Shown here: piece by piece, positions 5,402 to 6,451 of the stretch
How positions within the stretch are numbered: position 1 is the stretch's first letter
Layout: the number at the start of each line of letters is the position of its first letter
DNA from: Sphingopyxis sp.
GTDB taxonomy: Bacteria; Pseudomonadota; Alphaproteobacteria; Sphingomonadales; Sphingomonadaceae
NCBI GenBank assembly: GCA_012035435.1
Contig: JAAUPH010000140.1
Span: 1 to 6,451, forward strand
Direction: 5' to 3'
Length of the DNA stretch: 6,451 nucleotides
Notes under the pieces: generated by a model
What the model was told of the DNA's origin: nothing
Database searches by the model: none
The model's input: only the letters and a program-made list of their open reading frames with translations
Made by a program: the position numbers and the translations under genes

Positions 5402-6019
5402 ATGTCGCAATCAGTCTTTCCCCGGAAACGCGTCAGGCTTTTCGGCAATCCCCTTCTCGAAGCGCTCACGGTCATTTCGGCACCGGTATTCATTGCAATC
5501 TGGGCTGGGGCGCTTCCTGCGATTCTGATCTGCGCACAGCTCTATGCCCCGACGGCCTGGGCTCCGTTGCTTGTCCTGTGCGGCGTCGTTGGCTGGACGG
5601 TCACCGAGTACGCGCTGCACCGTTTCATCTTCCATTTCGATGCGAATGCGGAAGTGCTCAAGCGGATCATCTTCATCATTCATGGCAACCACCATGCCGA
5701 TCCGAATGATCCGCTTCGCAATCTCATGCCGCCCATCGTGAGTCTCCCGGTCGGTGGATTGATCTGGGCAGGATTGGTGAGTTTCGCCGGGCCGGCGGGC
5801 ACATGGTGCTTTCTGGGCTTTATGTCGGGATATGTCGCCTATGATTTGGTTCATTTTGCCTGCCACCAGTGGCCCATGAAGGGAAGGTTCGCACGGATCC
5901 TCAAGGTCCACCATATGCGCCACCATCATCTGCACGCGCACGGCAATTATGCAATTACGGGCATGGTCTGGGACCGCCTATTGGCAACGCGGATAGGAAA
6001 TCGCCGGGAGCGGGTTTAA
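5402..6019 (+). CDS. Fatty acid hydroxylase / sterol desaturase family protein (FA2H-like)
   Basis: This is a membrane-bound non-haem di-iron oxygenase of 205 residues. The histidine clusters are complete: H73-x4-H78 (HRFIFH), H94-x2-H97-H98 (HGNHH), H151-x3-H155 (HFACH), and the C-terminal HHMRHHHLHAH (170-180). The order and surrounding sequence (WTVTEYALHRFIFHF, NHHADPNDPLRNLMPP, VAYDLVHF, GNYAITGMVWDRLLAT) resemble the catalytic domain of fatty-acid 2-hydroxylases such as FA2H/Scs7 more than C4-sterol oxidases. Hydrophobic segments flank residues about 22-65 and 108-150. The likely reaction is O2-dependent hydroxylation of a membrane-lipid acyl chain; 2-hydroxylated sphingolipid or lipid A chains would suit a sphingomonad, but the substrate is inferred. 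ATG 5402 gives a family-like N-terminus (RVRLFGNPLLEALTVISAP). ATGs at 5351 and 5390 directly abut their G-rich leaders, and 5267 adds unrelated sequence. The 3' end overlaps the HAD gene by 42 bases. Confidence 0.82.
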   Translation: MSQSVFPRKRVRLFGNPLLEALTVISAPVFIAIWAGALPAILICAQLYAPTAWAPLLVLCGVVGWTVTEYALHRFIFHFDANAEVLKRIIFIIHGNHHADPNDPLRNLMPPIVSLPVGGLIWAGLVSFAGPAGTWCFLGFMSGYVAYDLVHFACHQWPMKGRFARILKVHHMRHHHLHAHGNYAITGMVWDRLLATRIGNRRERV

Positions 6020-6364
6020 GCCGTTTCCTTCGTGAACTTGGGCTACCAGACTTACCATTTGGGGCAACACAACAAGATCGGGGTGTATCTTATGGGCATG
6101 GTTTGTTCCATACCCCCAGCCAACCAGGCAGACCGCCAATCCGGCAGCCCTGGCAGTTTCCACATCAATGATCGAATCTCCGCAGAAGATTGTCTCGTGA
6201 GGGTTCGCCGCCAGCGCGCCGAGGGCGAGCTTGGCGACCGTCGGATCCGGCTTGCGCGGGCGATGCGGCATGCTGCCGAAAATTGCCCGGAAGTGCTTGG
6301 TCATATCAAGGTCGCTGAGGATCTTCTCGCAAAGGAACTGGGGCTTGTTGGAACAGATTGCCAT
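5978..6364 (-). CDS. HAD-family hydrolase, C-terminal fragment
   Basis: This is the readable uninterrupted frame of the HAD phosphatase (128 residues). It contains SNK (residues 5-7, motif II), K38 in RKPDP (motif III) and D63/D67 in GDSIIDVE (motif IV). AGLAVCLVGWGYG follows, the usual strand-loop after motif IV in Gph-like enzymes. ATG 6364 is an internal Met in mid-domain, not a true start, because the cap and the nucleophile Asp are missing. It ends with TAG at 5978-5980, overlapping the convergent hydroxylase gene by 42 bases. Confidence 0.72.
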   Translation of the reverse strand: MAICSNKPQFLCEKILSDLDMTKHFRAIFGSMPHRPRKPDPTVAKLALGALAANPHETIFCGDSIIDVETARAAGLAVCLVGWGYGTNHAHKIHPDLVVLPQMVSLVAQVHEGNGLNPLPAISYPRCQ

Positions 6365-6423
6365 CGAGACGCCCGCATCATAAGCGCTTCAAGGGTTCTA
6401 CGGCGTACCCCGGAAAAGGGCCA

Positions 6424-6450
6424 GGGGTAGGGGAGGGGTCGTGGGATGGG
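6424..6450 (+). other. G-rich tract with G-quadruplex pattern
   Basis: Five G-runs of three or four (6424-6427, 6430-6433, 6435-6438, 6443-6445, 6448-6450) are separated by loops of 1-4 bases, satisfying the usual G3+N1-7 quadruplex rule on the plus strand. The tract lies in the HAD gene, whose translation here is Pro-rich and atypical. It may be a genuine structure or a degraded sequence end. Confidence 0.4.
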
Positions 6451-6451
6451 T

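Larger units (their letters stand above)
5978..6451 (-). pseudogene. HAD-family phosphatase, phosphoglycolate phosphatase-like (5' partial, frameshifted)
   Basis: The C-terminal two-thirds of a HAD-superfamily hydrolase runs off the right edge. The frame from 6364 gives motif II (ICSNKP), motif III (RKPDP with the conserved Lys) and motif IV (CGDSIIDVETA). Upstream, the same protein continues in another frame as PFSGVRRRTLEAL (to about 6382), joining DAGVSMAICSNKP if one base is restored near 6380-6381. The in-frame alternative hits TGA at once. PGV-x4-LEAL followed by AG and SNKP is the usual spacing in Gph-type phosphatases. Motif I (the nucleophile Asp) would lie outside the window. The sequence before PFSGV (RPLPYPWP) is Pro-rich and unlike the family, so the last 30 bases may be poor quality. 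The substrate cannot be assigned. Confidence 0.72.

Noticed and set aside
5411..5941. 176-codon minus-strand open frame
   Set aside because: It is antisense to the well-supported hydroxylase with complete His clusters; a shadow frame.

Overview
The window carries a cell-envelope gene neighbourhood from a Gram-negative bacterium, most likely an alphaproteobacterium of the sphingomonad type. That placement is an inference from moderately high GC, an outer-membrane beta-barrel protein, a KpsS-type capsule glycosyltransferase and a fatty-acid 2-hydroxylase-like enzyme. No rRNA or other phylogenetic marker is present to confirm it.

Layout: (1) 1-885, plus strand: 3' part of an outer-membrane-type protein ending in an SdrD-B/Cna-B-like domain. 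(2) 886-1197: convergent intergenic stretch with no gene I can support. (3) 1198-2482, minus: a KpsS-like capsule biosynthesis gene split by one single-base frameshift. (4) about 2598/2647-4178, plus: an LTA-synthase-family (sulfatase/phosphoglycerol transferase) membrane enzyme split by three clear single-base shifts, perhaps a fourth near its 5' end. (5) 4170-4979, minus: an intact short-chain dehydrogenase/reductase. (6) 4980-5401: divergent intergenic region. (7) 5402-6019, plus: an intact di-iron fatty-acid hydroxylase/sterol desaturase family protein with all its histidine clusters. (8) 5978-6451, minus: a HAD phosphatase (phosphoglycolate phosphatase-like), cut by the window edge and carrying another single-base shift.

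Functionally, KpsS-type enzymes start the Kdo linker of lipid-anchored capsules on phosphatidylglycerol, LTA-synthase-family enzymes take glycerophosphate from phosphatidylglycerol, and FA2H-like hydroxylases modify acyl chains of membrane lipids. Their clustering suggests a surface-glycan/lipid-anchor tailoring locus. The genes alternate in strand rather than forming one operon, so joint function is inference.

The most striking property is five clear single-base frameshifts, plus one possible, in three conserved genes. Protein similarity is preserved on both sides of each shift and there are no extra nonsense mutations. Several lie in or beside homopolymers (TTTTTTT, GGG, TTT). This pattern fits uncorrected sequencing indels better than gene decay. 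I found no CRISPR array, tRNA, rRNA, insertion sequence or convincingly novel system.
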